This document shows, in pieces, positions 1 through 8,492 of a DNA stretch of 64,000 bases. Under the pieces are notes generated by a model. It saw only the letters and a program-made list of their open reading frames with translations, had not been told where the DNA came from and did no database searches. Made by a program: the position numbers and the translations under genes. The stretch comes from Rubripirellula amarantea (lineage in GTDB: Bacteria > Planctomycetota > Planctomycetia > Pirellulales > Pirellulaceae): contig NZ_SJPI01000001.1 in NCBI RefSeq assembly GCF_007859865.1, positions 992,001 through 1,056,000 on the forward strand, written 5' to 3'. Position 1 is the first letter of the stretch, and every line of letters begins with the position of its first letter.

Positions 1-429
1 CACATTCATCCACCGCAGGGTCTCAACAGCCTCTAACGCTACGTTCATGTCCGTGCTGCCGGCCGTCACGACGGCGACATGAAGGTCGCTCTCAGAAAAA
101 TCCGTGGTATCGTCGATCGGTGATGCTGCCACCCGAAGCGTTCGTGCGAGTGAGTGATACTTGGTATTTGCAAAGGCAGCGTCAATCTCTTCAGCCACGC
201 TCGGGTCCACTCGAGTGACCAGCACGGATTGCCCGTTCTTGAGCTGAGCCTGGGCAATCCGAGAAATGAGCTGCGCCGATTTGCCTTCCCCATAAACCAC
301 CTCGCCAAATCCGCAGCGAGCTTGGCGACCCAAATCTACCGTCGCCCCTTCGACCCGTGCGACTTGATAGGGGCTTACACCGTCTGAATGCTGCTCGGGG
401 CCAATCGAATCAGGGGCGGGGTTGGACAA
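1..429 (-). CDS. larB: LarB-type nickel-pincer cofactor biosynthesis protein (3' end cut by window)
   Basis: The minus strand reads open from a TTG at 429 (AAGG a few bases upstream) to the window edge, so only about 143 N-terminal codons are visible. The reading ...LGRQARCGFGEVVYGEGK then a Q/L-rich helix matches the N-terminal part of LarB, which carboxylates nicotinate adenine dinucleotide and opens its anhydride during synthesis of the nickel pincer cofactor of lactate racemase-type enzymes. The later segment VVTAGSTDMNVALEA resembles the AIR-carboxylase (PurE-like) nucleotide fold that LarB shares. No ATG lies between the preceding in-frame stop and the conserved region, which is why a TTG start is chosen. 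Divergent from argG. Family assignment is by recognition; the start is inferred. Confidence 0.68.
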   Translation of the reverse strand, partial: MSNPAPDSIGPEQHSDGVSPYQVARVEGATVDLGRQARCGFGEVVYGEGKSAQLISRIAQAQLKNGQSVLVTRVDPSVAEEIDAAFANTKYHSLARTLRVAASPIDDTTDFSESDLHVAVVTAGSTDMNVALEAVETLRWMNV

Positions 430-569
430 TGGACACCTTGCAAGGCAGAGGAAACGGATTCAAATGGGGTCAGCAGAATGACATAGGGTGATCAGAAGAT
501 TCCCCCGATTTTACGCGTCGATCTTTATCGTCGACATTTTCTTGAATTTTAACAGCGGACTCTATCGTA

Positions 570-1784
570 ATGAAAAGTTGCGTATTGGCTTACTCAGGCG
601 GACTCGATACCTCGGTCATTTTGGGCTGGCTTCAGGACCAGGGCTACGAGTGTCACTGTGTTTATGTCGACCTGGGTCAACCTTGCGAAGACCGTCAAGC
701 GATCATGAAGAAGGCGAAGGACTGCGGTGCAGCTTCTTCTCACCTGATCGATGTCCGCGAGGAACTCTGTCGCGACTTTGCCTTTCCAGTCTTGGCTTGG
801 CAGGCAAAGTACGAGCAAATCTATTTGCTGGGAACTTCGATTGCACGACCGCTAATCAGCAAGAAGTGCCTTCAAATTGCACGCGAAGTGGGAGCAACCG
901 CCTACGCGCACGGAGCAACGGGGAAGGGCAATGACCAATGCCGCTTCCAACTTGCCGCCGAGGCGCTGGATCCCAAGGTTGAAATGATTGCGCCTTGGCG
1001 TATCAAAGCCTTCCGCGATGCCTTCCCCGGCCGCACTGAACTGATTGCCTACTGCAACGAGCGCAACATTCCCGTTAAAGCATCCACGTCCAAGCCGTAT
1101 AGCAGTGACGAGAATGTTTTGCACATTAGTTACGAAGCAGGGCAGCTCGAAGAGCTGGACGTCAATGGCGTTGAATTGGTCGACTTTGGTATGGGAGTCA
1201 GCCCGCAGGAGGCTCCTGACAAAGCAGAAAAAGTAACGATTGGATTTGAATCGGGCGTTCCCGTGAGTCTTAACGGCAAAACCGTCAGCGCGCTCGAAAT
1301 GGTCGAGTCACTCAACCAGATTGGCGGCCGCAACGGCGTCGGCCGTATCGACATGGTCGAAAACCGCTTCGTGGGAATGAAGAGCCGGGGCGTTTACGAA
1401 GCTCCAGGCATGACCATTCTGTACGATGCGTTGATGTACATCGAACAATTAACGATGGACCGCGATTTGATGCACCTTCGCGACCGCATGGCACCCGAAG
1501 TAGCTGAAATGGTGTACTACGGATTCTGGTATACGCCGAAGATGGACGCGTTGATGGCCTTCATCAAAGAAGCTCAGAAGCCATGCACTGGTGAAGTAAC
1601 CTTGCAACTTTACAAGGGCAATATCATAGTCGATTCACGAACAAGTCCTAACAGCTTGTATGACGCTGAAATCGCAACCATGGAGGGCGGTGGCTCTTAC
1701 AACCAAGACGATGCCGAAGGCTTCCTGCGAATTCAAGGATTGCCATCGAGAGTGCAGGGGAGCGTTGCACCGCGACCCTACTGA
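570..1784 (+). CDS. argG: Argininosuccinate synthase
   Basis: This 404-residue protein joins citrulline and aspartate with ATP to make argininosuccinate, the penultimate step of arginine synthesis, in the cytosol. The ATP-pyrophosphatase P-loop AYSGGLDTS sits at residues 7-15, followed by the family segments YAHGATGKGNDQ and KPYSSDENVLHISYE. Length is normal for the family. The start ATG at 570 directly precedes the P-loop strand, leaving little room for another start. It is a single gene: larB runs away upstream and a repeat-rich 780-base gap follows. A fragment GTGCAGGGGAGC near 1752-1763 is a weak match to the dispersed CTCCCCTGCCCT motif. Function is known from the family and identification is secure. 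Confidence 0.97.
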   Translation: MKSCVLAYSGGLDTSVILGWLQDQGYECHCVYVDLGQPCEDRQAIMKKAKDCGAASSHLIDVREELCRDFAFPVLAWQAKYEQIYLLGTSIARPLISKKCLQIAREVGATAYAHGATGKGNDQCRFQLAAEALDPKVEMIAPWRIKAFRDAFPGRTELIAYCNERNIPVKASTSKPYSSDENVLHISYEAGQLEELDVNGVELVDFGMGVSPQEAPDKAEKVTIGFESGVPVSLNGKTVSALEMVESLNQIGGRNGVGRIDMVENRFVGMKSRGVYEAPGMTILYDALMYIEQLTMDRDLMHLRDRMAPEVAEMVYYGFWYTPKMDALMAFIKEAQKPCTGEVTLQLYKGNIIVDSRTSPNSLYDAEIATMEGGGSYNQDDAEGFLRIQGLPSRVQGSVAPRPY

Positions 1785-1810
1785 GATATTCAGCTCAGTG
1801 AGTGTAAGCC

Positions 1811-1882
1811 CAGTGATGTGAGATAAGCTCAGTGATGTGAGATAAACTCGGTGATGTAAGATAAACTCGGTGATGTGAGATA
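1811..1882. repeat. 19-base tandem repeat, about 4 copies
   Basis: The unit is CTCrGTGATGTGAGATAAa. The GTGATG core recurs at 1813, 1832, 1851 and 1870, exactly 19 bases apart, with one or two substitutions per copy. It starts about 25 bases after the argG stop codon. There is no obvious hairpin in the unit. It may be a slippage-generated repeat in the argG 3' untranslated region. Confidence 0.9.
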
Positions 1883-1935
1883 TCATCAGCGAGTTACTGA
1901 GCAGCACGGGAGCATGACGACTTGCGGCTTGCCGG

Positions 1936-2040
1936 GCCGAGTCACAGCTTGCCGAGTCACAGCTTGCCGAGTCACAGCTTGCCGAGTCACAGCTTGCCGA
2001 GTCACAGCTTGCCGAGTCACAGCTTGCCGAGTCACAGCTT
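1936..2040. repeat. 15-base perfect tandem repeat, 7 copies
   Basis: GCCGAGTCACAGCTT occurs seven times without a mismatch from 1936 to 2040, preceded by a degenerate partial copy (GGCTTGCCGG) from about 1926. Perfect identity of all copies suggests recent expansion. There are no spacers, so it is not a CRISPR array. Confidence 0.97.
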
Positions 2041-2261
2041 CAAGCCTCCTGAATCCTACGACGGCGAAAGCCAGCCCGCACAGCGTTGGTTGCGCCAGCC
2101 TGCGCAGTAATGAATGCGAAGTATTGAATGCGAAGTGCTACGCACAACCGTCACCTTATTGCTAGCCATGCAACGCAGAGCATCATCGAGTGAGCAATGG
2201 GTGAGGTCGGGCGTTTAGGAAGGAGCGCTAATACCATCCACGCCCCCACCAAAGCAGATCC

Positions 2262-2287
2262 GCACCGCACCCCCTGGGGTGCGGTGC
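2262..2287. repeat. Perfect 12-base inverted repeat
   Basis: GCACCGCACCCC (2262-2273) is followed after two bases by its exact reverse complement GGGGTGCGGTGC (2276-2287). The stem is very GC rich but has no T-tract on either side, so it is not a typical intrinsic terminator. It could act as a protein-binding site or a cruciform, or be a relic of a small repeat element. Confidence 0.85.
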
Positions 2288-2382
2288 ACCGGCTGGTTGG
2301 TCGAAAAAAGGGATTTAGACCCGCTAAGGAATAATTCGTTCCAGTAAAGCGACCATTACTTCGCAATAATTGCCACTCTTCG

Positions 2383-2411
2383 TTGACTCGTTTTGCCGAT
2401 ACGCCTACGAT
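2383..2411 (+). promoter_or_regulatory. Sigma-70-type promoter for the DUF1800-DUF1501 genes
   Basis: TTGACT at 2383-2388 and TACGAT at 2406-2411 are separated by 17 bases, close to the consensus for both boxes and spacing. Transcription would begin near 2418, giving a 5' untranslated region of about 150 bases before the ATG at 2568. This argues against the longer reading frame that opens at 2370. Confidence 0.6.
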
Positions 2412-2567
2412 AGGGCCCCTATGGAGGTTAAGAACGGTGCGATCCGCAACTTAGCTTTCATGGTTATTGCCTGGGTACGTGACATTTTCGTTTACGTTCT
2501 TAGGACACCTACTCGGCTTTTCTTTCCGGTTGAATCTTGGCACCTCCTTCGTGCAAACAACAAGGTA

Positions 2568-4442
2568 ATGGCGATGCGCAGCACCCGATCTCGGCTCACC
2601 AGAGCATTCTCAGTTCTACTGCTTGGAACAGTTGTCGTTTCCTCTGCGACGGCAGGAACGTTTGAAACGGATTCATCAGCAGAAGCTAGTTTGCTCAAAC
2701 GGAAGGTTCGTGCCGCCATCTTCTTGCACCGGGCTACATTCGGTCCGACGATTGAGGAGATTGATGCGCTCGCAGCCGAGATGGTGGCAAAGGGAACTCG
2801 AAAAGCCTGTTCGGATTGGATCGACGATCAACTTGCATTGCCTGCCTCGCTGCATGAACCACTCGCGATTGACATGTACCAGGGAGACGGACTTGTAGGT
2901 GACGAAAGCGACGGAGATAGCGTCTGGATTCAGCGGTATAAGTTCCACGCTTGGTGGCACAACGCTCTTAACGCCGAAGACCAGTTGCGACAACGAATGG
3001 CTTGGGCACTGATCCAAATTTTGGTTACGAGCGAAGATGGTGCGGGTTTCAATGACCGAAACTTGGGCAACGGCCGACCAACCGGACAAAATCTTCCACG
3101 GTGGCTCGGCGTGGTCGATTACTACGACACGCTTGTCTCAGGTGCATTTGGCAATTATCGCGACTTGCTAGAAAACGTAACCTATCACCCCATCATGGGT
3201 GTTTATCTATCGTCGATGCGAAACCGGAAAACGGATGGCGTTCGCGTACCCGACGAAAACTACGCTCGCGAAATCATGCAGCTCTTTACGATTGGGCTGT
3301 ACGAGCTCAACCTTGACGGATCCCCTAAGCGAACCACGCAGGGTGAATTGATTCCAACTTACGACAACGACACCATCCAAGAACTGGCAAAGGTGTTCAC
3401 GGGCCTGACCTTCCAACCCAACGCATCGAACAATTGGAACACTTTCTGGTCAGGCAACGACTTTGATTTGCCGATGGCGATGTACCAACCCGAACACGAC
3501 ACGACCCCTAAGGTACTGTTCGGCGGCGCGTACACGATCGACGATCCGCAAAGCGACGGTGAGAATGAAATTGACGAAGCGCTTGACATCTTGTTTGAGC
3601 ACGACAATACAGCTCCCTTCATCGCGTATCGTTTGATTCAACGGTTTGTAAAAAGCAATCCGTCACGTGGATATGTTCGGCGAGTTGCTCGAAAATTCGA
3701 GAACAATGGTCAGGGCGTTCGAGGTGACTTGGGTGCCGTGGTAAAGGCAGTGCTATTAGATCCTGAAGCTTGGCGTAGTGTTCGTATCGTTCAACGGCGA
3801 TCGCCTGACCGAGTGATAGTGACATCTCGCGGTACAGAGTATTCCCGGTTGCGTGAACCACTACTCCGCTACGCTCACTTTATGCGTTCGGCTCATCCTA
3901 CTACCAACTATGGCGGTGACGGCCTATTCCGGATTCGCCCGATTGACTGGGTCATCGTTCAGGAATCATACCGATCCCCGAGCGTCTTCAATTTCTGGCT
4001 CACGGACTATCAACCTGCTGGAGACATCGTCAGCTTTCAACCCTCGCGGCGCATAACGAACGGAGCACTTGTCGCCCCCGAGTTTCAGATGAAAACGTCG
4101 GTGACGTCAAACTACTTTATCCAGTTGTTTATTTGGCAACTCGATAGCGCAGAATTTAACGTTGGAAACAACCAACCGGACAAGAAGTTCTTCTTCAACT
4201 GGGATGCCGAAAAAGCCATGGTGGAAGCCTCAGAAGGGGACGAAGGCTTGGTAAACCTTGTTGACTATCTTGATCTGCTGCATTGCTGCGGAACGATGCC
4301 TCAAGAGTACAAGGACAAGATCGTTGAAATAGTGAACTACGAGACACGCAACCAAACGGCCGACGCTGATTACTCGAAACGTCGGTTTGTTGGTGCTGCA
4401 CTAGCTGTACTTGCTTCACCTTTCTGCGCCATCGCTGAATAG
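2568..4442 (+). CDS. DUF1800 family exported protein
   Basis: A 624-residue protein with an N-terminal signal peptide (SRLTRAFSVLLLGTVVVSSA) and the DUF1800 fold. Family landmarks are FLHRATFGPT near residue 50, RQRMAWALIQIL near 142, the strongly conserved NYAREIMQLFTIGLYELN near 230, and RLIQRFVKSNPSRGYVRRVA near 350. DUF1800 proteins have no established activity; they are typically encoded beside DUF1501 proteins, as here, and abound in planctomycetes, where the pair is thought to be exported or periplasmic. The ATG at 2568 is chosen because AAGG stands just before it, the signal peptide begins there, and a good promoter lies at 2383-2411 inside the longer open frame. Two ATGs (2568, 2574) are possible. 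Confidence 0.88.
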   Translation: MAMRSTRSRLTRAFSVLLLGTVVVSSATAGTFETDSSAEASLLKRKVRAAIFLHRATFGPTIEEIDALAAEMVAKGTRKACSDWIDDQLALPASLHEPLAIDMYQGDGLVGDESDGDSVWIQRYKFHAWWHNALNAEDQLRQRMAWALIQILVTSEDGAGFNDRNLGNGRPTGQNLPRWLGVVDYYDTLVSGAFGNYRDLLENVTYHPIMGVYLSSMRNRKTDGVRVPDENYAREIMQLFTIGLYELNLDGSPKRTTQGELIPTYDNDTIQELAKVFTGLTFQPNASNNWNTFWSGNDFDLPMAMYQPEHDTTPKVLFGGAYTIDDPQSDGENEIDEALDILFEHDNTAPFIAYRLIQRFVKSNPSRGYVRRVARKFENNGQGVRGDLGAVVKAVLLDPEAWRSVRIVQRRSPDRVIVTSRGTEYSRLREPLLRYAHFMRSAHPTTNYGGDGLFRIRPIDWVIVQESYRSPSVFNFWLTDYQPAGDIVSFQPSRRITNGALVAPEFQMKTSVTSNYFIQLFIWQLDSAEFNVGNNQPDKKFFFNWDAEKAMVEASEGDEGLVNLVDYLDLLHCCGTMPQEYKDKIVEIVNYETRNQTADADYSKRRFVGAALAVLASPFCAIAE

Positions 4443-4535
4443 TGGTTATTAATCGCTGAGCTGAAACATTTGGCCTCCAGCTCAGCGACTCTTTTTCAAA
4501 ACAAGTCTTATCGCTTCCTCCAAGAGTTCAACGCT

Positions 4536-6017
4536 ATGAATAGCCAACCCATCATCAAACGCGGTCTCGAGTCACGCCGCAGCATGCTTAAGATGGCAGG
4601 TGGATGTGCTGCCCTCACTAACACATCGCTACTGTCAACAATCTTAAATCTTTCGGCAACGAATGCTGCGGTAGCCCAGTCCGGCAATTTGACCGACTAC
4701 AAAGCGATCGTTTGCTTGTTTCTTTTTGGCGGAAACGATTCGTTCAATATGATCACCCCGACCTCGGGATCTGATACATCGGGTGAACGCAAGAACTACC
4801 TTGATTCTCGAGGTGGTGTGTATGCCGCGGGCAATGGCGCTTTGGGACTAGCCGCCTCTCAGCTTCATACGATTAACGATCCATCGGGAAGAACGTTCGG
4901 ACTTCACCCAGAATTAGGCGATCTAAAAACGCTCTATGACGCAGGTAAACTTACGTTCGTCTGCAACGTGGGATCGCTTGTCGAGCCAACGACTCGCGCT
5001 CAGTACAACACTGCCGCCAGTCTTCCACTGGGATTGTTTTCTCACTCGGACCTTCAACGTCACTGGATGACATCCGTACCTCAGACACGCTCTCAGGTTA
5101 CCGGATGGGCAGGCCGCATGGCAGATCTGCTGACAAACCAGACGAACAATAACGATTCGGTTTCGATGAACATTGCTCTCGACAGCGTGAACATGATGCA
5201 AACGGGGTCGGGCGTTGTCCCCTACGTCATCAGGTCTAACGGAGCACAAGAAGTTAGTTGGTATAGCAAGAATCCCACATGGTATTATCCAAGGATGTTC
5301 TCGCAACTAACCGATGACGTTCTTTCTCGTTCCTATGGCAACTTGCTTGAACGAACCTTTGCTGAGCAGAACCGCACAGCACTCGATGCCGCGATTGGAT
5401 TTAATCAAGCTACCAGCTCAATCACCACTTTCGACAACCTGTTTGCAAACGTTAGTGGCGATAACGATGGAAATCGGCTGAGAGGCAACTTCAAGATGAT
5501 CGCGAAGTCGATCGCAGCCCGCGACACGATTGATCAAAAGCGTCAAGTGTTCTTCGTTGGCCTTGGTGGCTTCGACAACCACGACGAGCTGATTCTTAAC
5601 CAGACAAGCACCATGGCGAGAGTGAACTCAGCACTTTCTGACTTCCAAGCTGCGATGGACTTGATCGGCATGACTGATAACGTTTTGACGTTCACTGCCA
5701 GTGACTTTGCCCGCACGCTCAACAGCAACGGACGCGGTAGCGACCACGCCTGGGGTGGGAATCAAATCGTGATGGGCGGACCAGTCAATGGCAACCGAAT
5801 TCATGGCCAGTATCCAATGAACCTCGCTAACGTCGAGGACGGCTTGGACCTTGGGCGAGGTCGCTTGATTCCAACTACATCGGTCGATGAGATGGCTGCC
5901 GAGATTGCAATGTGGTACGGCATCGACAATGACACGAACCTAGAACAAGTGTTGCCCAACATCCGAAACTTCCACGCGGCAAATGCGGGGGCGCACCCGA
6001 TCGGGATGCTCTCCTAA
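4536..6017 (+). CDS. DUF1501 family exported protein (twin-arginine signal)
   Basis: A 493-residue protein. It begins with a twin-arginine-like leader (ESRRSMLKMAGG plus a hydrophobic stretch ending near AVAQ), then the DUF1501 core: IVCLFLFGGNDSFNMITP, RTFGLHPELGDL, HSDLQRHW, FVGLGGFDNH and, near the C-terminus, GRGSDHAWGGNQIVMGGPV. The fold is related to alkaline-phosphatase/sulfatase-like proteins but the activity is not established. It lies 93 bases after the DUF1800 gene on the same strand, so the two are probably co-transcribed and co-exported. The start at 4536 places the twin-arginine motif about ten residues from the N-terminus; an in-frame opening at 4470 would add an unlikely hydrophilic extension. 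Confidence 0.88.
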   Translation: MNSQPIIKRGLESRRSMLKMAGGCAALTNTSLLSTILNLSATNAAVAQSGNLTDYKAIVCLFLFGGNDSFNMITPTSGSDTSGERKNYLDSRGGVYAAGNGALGLAASQLHTINDPSGRTFGLHPELGDLKTLYDAGKLTFVCNVGSLVEPTTRAQYNTAASLPLGLFSHSDLQRHWMTSVPQTRSQVTGWAGRMADLLTNQTNNNDSVSMNIALDSVNMMQTGSGVVPYVIRSNGAQEVSWYSKNPTWYYPRMFSQLTDDVLSRSYGNLLERTFAEQNRTALDAAIGFNQATSSITTFDNLFANVSGDNDGNRLRGNFKMIAKSIAARDTIDQKRQVFFVGLGGFDNHDELILNQTSTMARVNSALSDFQAAMDLIGMTDNVLTFTASDFARTLNSNGRGSDHAWGGNQIVMGGPVNGNRIHGQYPMNLANVEDGLDLGRGRLIPTTSVDEMAAEIAMWYGIDNDTNLEQVLPNIRNFHAANAGAHPIGMLS

Positions 6018-6045
6018 AGCCAATTGCTCATCTTCAATATTCAGC

Positions 6046-6077
6046 AAAACACTCGAGCCATGCTCGAGTGTTTTTTT
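6046..6077. terminator. Bidirectional intrinsic terminator
   Basis: AAAACACTCGAGC (6046-6058), loop CAT, GCTCGAGTGTTTT (6062-6074), followed by more T. The 13-base perfect stem with A-run on one side and T-run on the other can stop transcription from both the DUF1501 gene (+) and the convergent gene ending at 6086 (-). Confidence 0.9.
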
Positions 6078-6085
6078 GTTGTTGT

Positions 6086-7012
6086 TCAATCGAGAGTGTC
6101 GTCTGGCAACCGCTCCTCGCCGTTCGGTGTGACCAGAGCAAGAAACACAGATGGTTCTATCGTGTCTTGAATAAAATGGCCACGACCATCCACGGTCGCT
6201 ACCGCCACGCCGCCTTCGATTAATCCACCGGGCTCGATGCCGGGATTCAATAAAAGCGAGCCTCGCATGAGTGTGAAATCGAGATCCATTGGTTCGGTCC
6301 AAGACATGGGAGGAACCGACGGAGCGCCCTCCACGACCAACAGCGTTTGTGTCGGATCATCTGTGATCTCTGCAGGGCTAAACGCAGCGGCCTTCGGAAA
6401 CAAAGTCCCGGGACCAGTGATCAGAAAGTAGTCGGGTCCCGAGCCCATCGCGTAGGGGCCAGCGTTGGGATGAACGTAGACCTGTGGAATGCGGTAGTCG
6501 GTAACCTGCCGATTCTTTGGATCATCCCAAGGCAAGTCGAAGTCAATCTGGTCATACAAAGACTGCTCGCCCAAATAAGGCAAGATTAAAGTTCGCCAAG
6601 AATGCATGGGAACGTTGTTAGAATCCAACGTCATGCTCGGCGGATACGTTCCATGATCAGCGGCATAGGCGTTGAGTGCCTTCGCGATCCGTTCGAGATT
6701 GCGCATGGAAGCTTTCTGGTCGCGATTGTTCGACAGAGTCTCCATCGTCCTTCCACCAAACCGGACGACGGTAAAGAAGAAAGCAGTTAGCAGCAACAGG
6801 CTCACAATCGTTGTCGCGATTAAACGTGGCACACGCAAGTCGCTTCGATGCTTGAGTGGCCTGGATGTTGGCGGTTCCTTGGGGTGTTCTCCGGCGAACA
6901 GAGGCACTTCAATGGGCTGACCACACAGAACGCAACTACCCGAATGCCCACTGTATTGGTCATCCACTTGGGTCTTGGTTTGACAATGAGGACAGGTAAA
7001 CAGGAAAGGCAT
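6086..7012 (-). CDS. DUF1559-like membrane protein with N-terminal zinc ribbon
   Basis: A 308-residue protein. Residues 5-35 carry two CxxC pairs (CPHC, CVLC) forming a probable zinc ribbon; residues about 60-82 form one membrane helix (LIATTIVSLLLLTAFFF); then comes a segment like the DUF1559 (SBP_bac_10) family of planctomycetes: RNLERIAKALNAYAADHGTYPP, HSWRTLILPYLGEQ, LYDQIDFDLPWDD. Classic DUF1559 proteins have a type IV pilin-like N-terminal helix; here the helix follows a zinc ribbon instead. Function is unknown. It converges on the DUF1501 gene and is divergent from dtd. Confidence 0.75.
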   Translation of the reverse strand: MPFLFTCPHCQTKTQVDDQYSGHSGSCVLCGQPIEVPLFAGEHPKEPPTSRPLKHRSDLRVPRLIATTIVSLLLLTAFFFTVVRFGGRTMETLSNNRDQKASMRNLERIAKALNAYAADHGTYPPSMTLDSNNVPMHSWRTLILPYLGEQSLYDQIDFDLPWDDPKNRQVTDYRIPQVYVHPNAGPYAMGSGPDYFLITGPGTLFPKAAAFSPAEITDDPTQTLLVVEGAPSVPPMSWTEPMDLDFTLMRGSLLLNPGIEPGGLIEGGVAVATVDGRGHFIQDTIEPSVFLALVTPNGEERLPDDTLD

Positions 7013-7088
7013 GTGAGTTCCATGCGAGCTGGAATAGATTGAACTTACGTTTCAAGCCATATTGTCACGATGGACGAACGGCAAATGC

Positions 7089-7108
7089 GGGCAGGGCAGG
7101 GGAGTGAC
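7089..7108 (-). repeat. Dispersed CTCCCCTGCCCTGCCC motif copy (intergenic)
   Basis: On the minus strand this reads GTCACTCCCCTGCCCTGCCC, the best copy of an interspersed motif with core CCCTGCCCT found at several other sites in the window (for example 8441, 16065, 26338, 36591, 39064, 50271). It lies between the DUF1559-like gene and dtd. Confidence 0.75.
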
Positions 7109-7146
7109 CCCAAATTGGTGCACGCTCAAGTCTAACAAACCAGCAA

Positions 7147-7186
7147 CTCTTCTCACCACCAACCATCTCTTCTCACCACCAACCGT
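7147..7186. repeat. 20-base tandem duplication
   Basis: CTCTTCTCACCACCAACCAT is followed directly by the same sequence with one change (final AT to GT). The second copy ends 11 bases before the dtd start codon, so it lies in or near the dtd leader. Confidence 0.92.
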
Positions 7187-7197
7187 TAAGGATCGTT

Positions 7198-7650
7198 ATG
7201 CGAGTCGTCTTACAGCGAGTCAGCCATGCCGCCGTGGAAGTCGATCATCAAATCGTGGGCCAAATTGAACATGGCATTCTGGCATTGATCGGCGTTAGTC
7301 ACGATGACACCCTCCAAGACGCCAAGTGGCTCGCCGAGAAAACAACACAGTTGCGAATATTCGCAGACGATCAAGGAAAAATGAATCGTAGTGTTCTCGA
7401 TGTGGGTGGAGGAGTCTTAGTGGTAAGCCAATTCACGCTGCTGGGTGATTGTCGAAAAGGTCGCCGACCAGCATTCACGGCAGCAGCCGATCCAGCAATC
7501 GCCAATGAATTGTATCTTCACTATGCCGACCAGATCGCGGCCACGGGGATTAAAGTAGCCAAAGGAATCTTCGCGGCTGACATGAAGGTCTCGCTAGTTA
7601 ACGACGGACCGGTCACCATGGTCATAGATCGCTGCGAAAAGACATCGTGA
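7198..7650 (+). CDS. dtd: D-aminoacyl-tRNA deacylase
   Basis: This 150-residue cytosolic enzyme removes D-amino acids (and glycine from tRNA-Ala) mischarged onto tRNA. It starts MRVVLQRVSHAAVEV, the standard DTD N-terminus, and carries both signature motifs: SQFTLLGDCRKGRRPAF near residues 79-95 and NDGPVT near residue 138, which includes the Gly-cisPro dipeptide that enforces chirality. Length is typical. An AAGGATCGTT run stands just before the ATG. The gene converges on the YdjM-type gene with a 19-base gap. Confidence 0.96.
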   Translation: MRVVLQRVSHAAVEVDHQIVGQIEHGILALIGVSHDDTLQDAKWLAEKTTQLRIFADDQGKMNRSVLDVGGGVLVVSQFTLLGDCRKGRRPAFTAAADPAIANELYLHYADQIAATGIKVAKGIFAADMKVSLVNDGPVTMVIDRCEKTS

Positions 7651-7669
7651 TGACCTTCGAATCGAGCGG

Positions 7670-8389
7670 CTATCGCCATGGAAGATCAAAGGTATTCGAC
7701 GGCGTATCTGGTCGAGCAATGTAGTCCCGCTCGAGCAGTGTGCGAGAACGGATTCGATCCACGACCGCGTGATCGCCCATCGCAAAGTAAATCAGTATGC
7801 CGAGCAACGTATACAGTGCCGTGTTTGCGATTGCACTTGGCCCAAAAAACTTAAGCGCTGTGCCGAAGGACTGCTTGAGCCGAAATCCTCTCGCAATATC
7901 GACGGCCCAGATTTCATCCATAATCAAGTGGACCATGAAACCTAAGATAACCGCGCTGCTCTTGTAGACTCGGATCGACTCGGTCGGACAAGGCATGATG
8001 AGGTAGGCAATCAAGCCGGCCGACGCGGCCGCAGGAATGCTGTGCCACATTCCTCGGTGGACAGTGAACCGCTTGAAGAACTCAACCGCGACGAAGCGAA
8101 TCGAAATGTAAACCAGCATCGCCGCCAGCGCCATTGCCTCATGCGAGAACCCTAGATCTCGAAATCGGTCGATCATTAGCATCGGTGCTATCGCCGCGAC
8201 AAACATGCTGGTCTCACGCAATGGGATACCCGAATCGCTGTCGAGGTCGGGCAACATGCCACTGACCGCGCACAAGCCACCCGCTAACATGCTGCTCTCA
8301 AGCGACATGGATTGTTCGACCACACCCCAGTAGCCGTAGGCAACGCCGACCAGGGTGCTTCCCGTAATGTGTGATTTGAAATCCGCCAC
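7670..8389 (-). CDS. YdjM/DUF457-type membrane-bound metal-dependent hydrolase
   Basis: A 239-residue integral membrane protein. The N-terminal MADFKSHITGSTLVG and the segment AVSGMLPDLDSDSGIP near residues 41-56 are typical of the LexA-regulated YdjM family (DUF457), in which His and Asp residues are thought to bind a metal. Several hydrophobic helices follow, with RGMWHSIPAA near residue 117 adding another conserved His. The physiological substrate is unknown for the family. It is convergent with dtd and divergent from the CvpA-like gene. Confidence 0.8.
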   Translation of the reverse strand: MADFKSHITGSTLVGVAYGYWGVVEQSMSLESSMLAGGLCAVSGMLPDLDSDSGIPLRETSMFVAAIAPMLMIDRFRDLGFSHEAMALAAMLVYISIRFVAVEFFKRFTVHRGMWHSIPAAASAGLIAYLIMPCPTESIRVYKSSAVILGFMVHLIMDEIWAVDIARGFRLKQSFGTALKFFGPSAIANTALYTLLGILIYFAMGDHAVVDRIRSRTLLERDYIARPDTPSNTFDLPWR

Positions 8390-8440
8390 GAATGTTCTAA
8401 GTAGGCGAGGTCTAGGTTGGGGACAAGAACGACGCAGGTG

Positions 8441-8456
8441 AGGGCAGGGGAGTCGC
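8441..8456 (-). repeat. Dispersed CCCTGCCCT motif copy (intergenic, in a stem)
   Basis: The minus strand reads GCGACTCCCCTGCCCT. The surrounding bases GCAGGTGA and TCGCCTGC are inverted with one mismatch, so the motif would lie in the loop of a hairpin. Confidence 0.7.
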
Positions 8457-8492
8457 CTGCAAAACTCATACGCCTTGTTGCGACGAACACAC

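Larger units (their letters stand above)
1785..2382. other. Repeat-rich intergenic region between argG and the DUF1800 gene
   Basis: No convincing gene is seen here. The stretch holds a 19-base tandem repeat, a 15-base tandem repeat and a perfect inverted repeat, each listed separately, and ends at the promoter of the DUF1800 gene. Frames opened by the 15-base repeat (a multiple of three) look protein-like only because the repeat has no stop codon. Confidence 0.7.

Noticed and set aside
488-934. Long plus-strand open frame overlapping the argG start
   Set aside because: It overlaps the secure argG frame in another phase and contains no domain; argG explains the coding signal.
1936-2040. CRISPR array
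   Set aside because: Units are directly adjacent with no spacers, and no cas genes lie near.
1875-2165. Open frame on the plus strand through the 15-base repeats
   Set aside because: The repeat unit is a multiple of three with no stop codon, so any frame through it stays open; the rest of the reading has no family features.
2151-2366. Minus-strand open frame in the argG-DUF1800 gap
   Set aside because: Composition and reading look like non-coding DNA and it contains the perfect inverted repeat.
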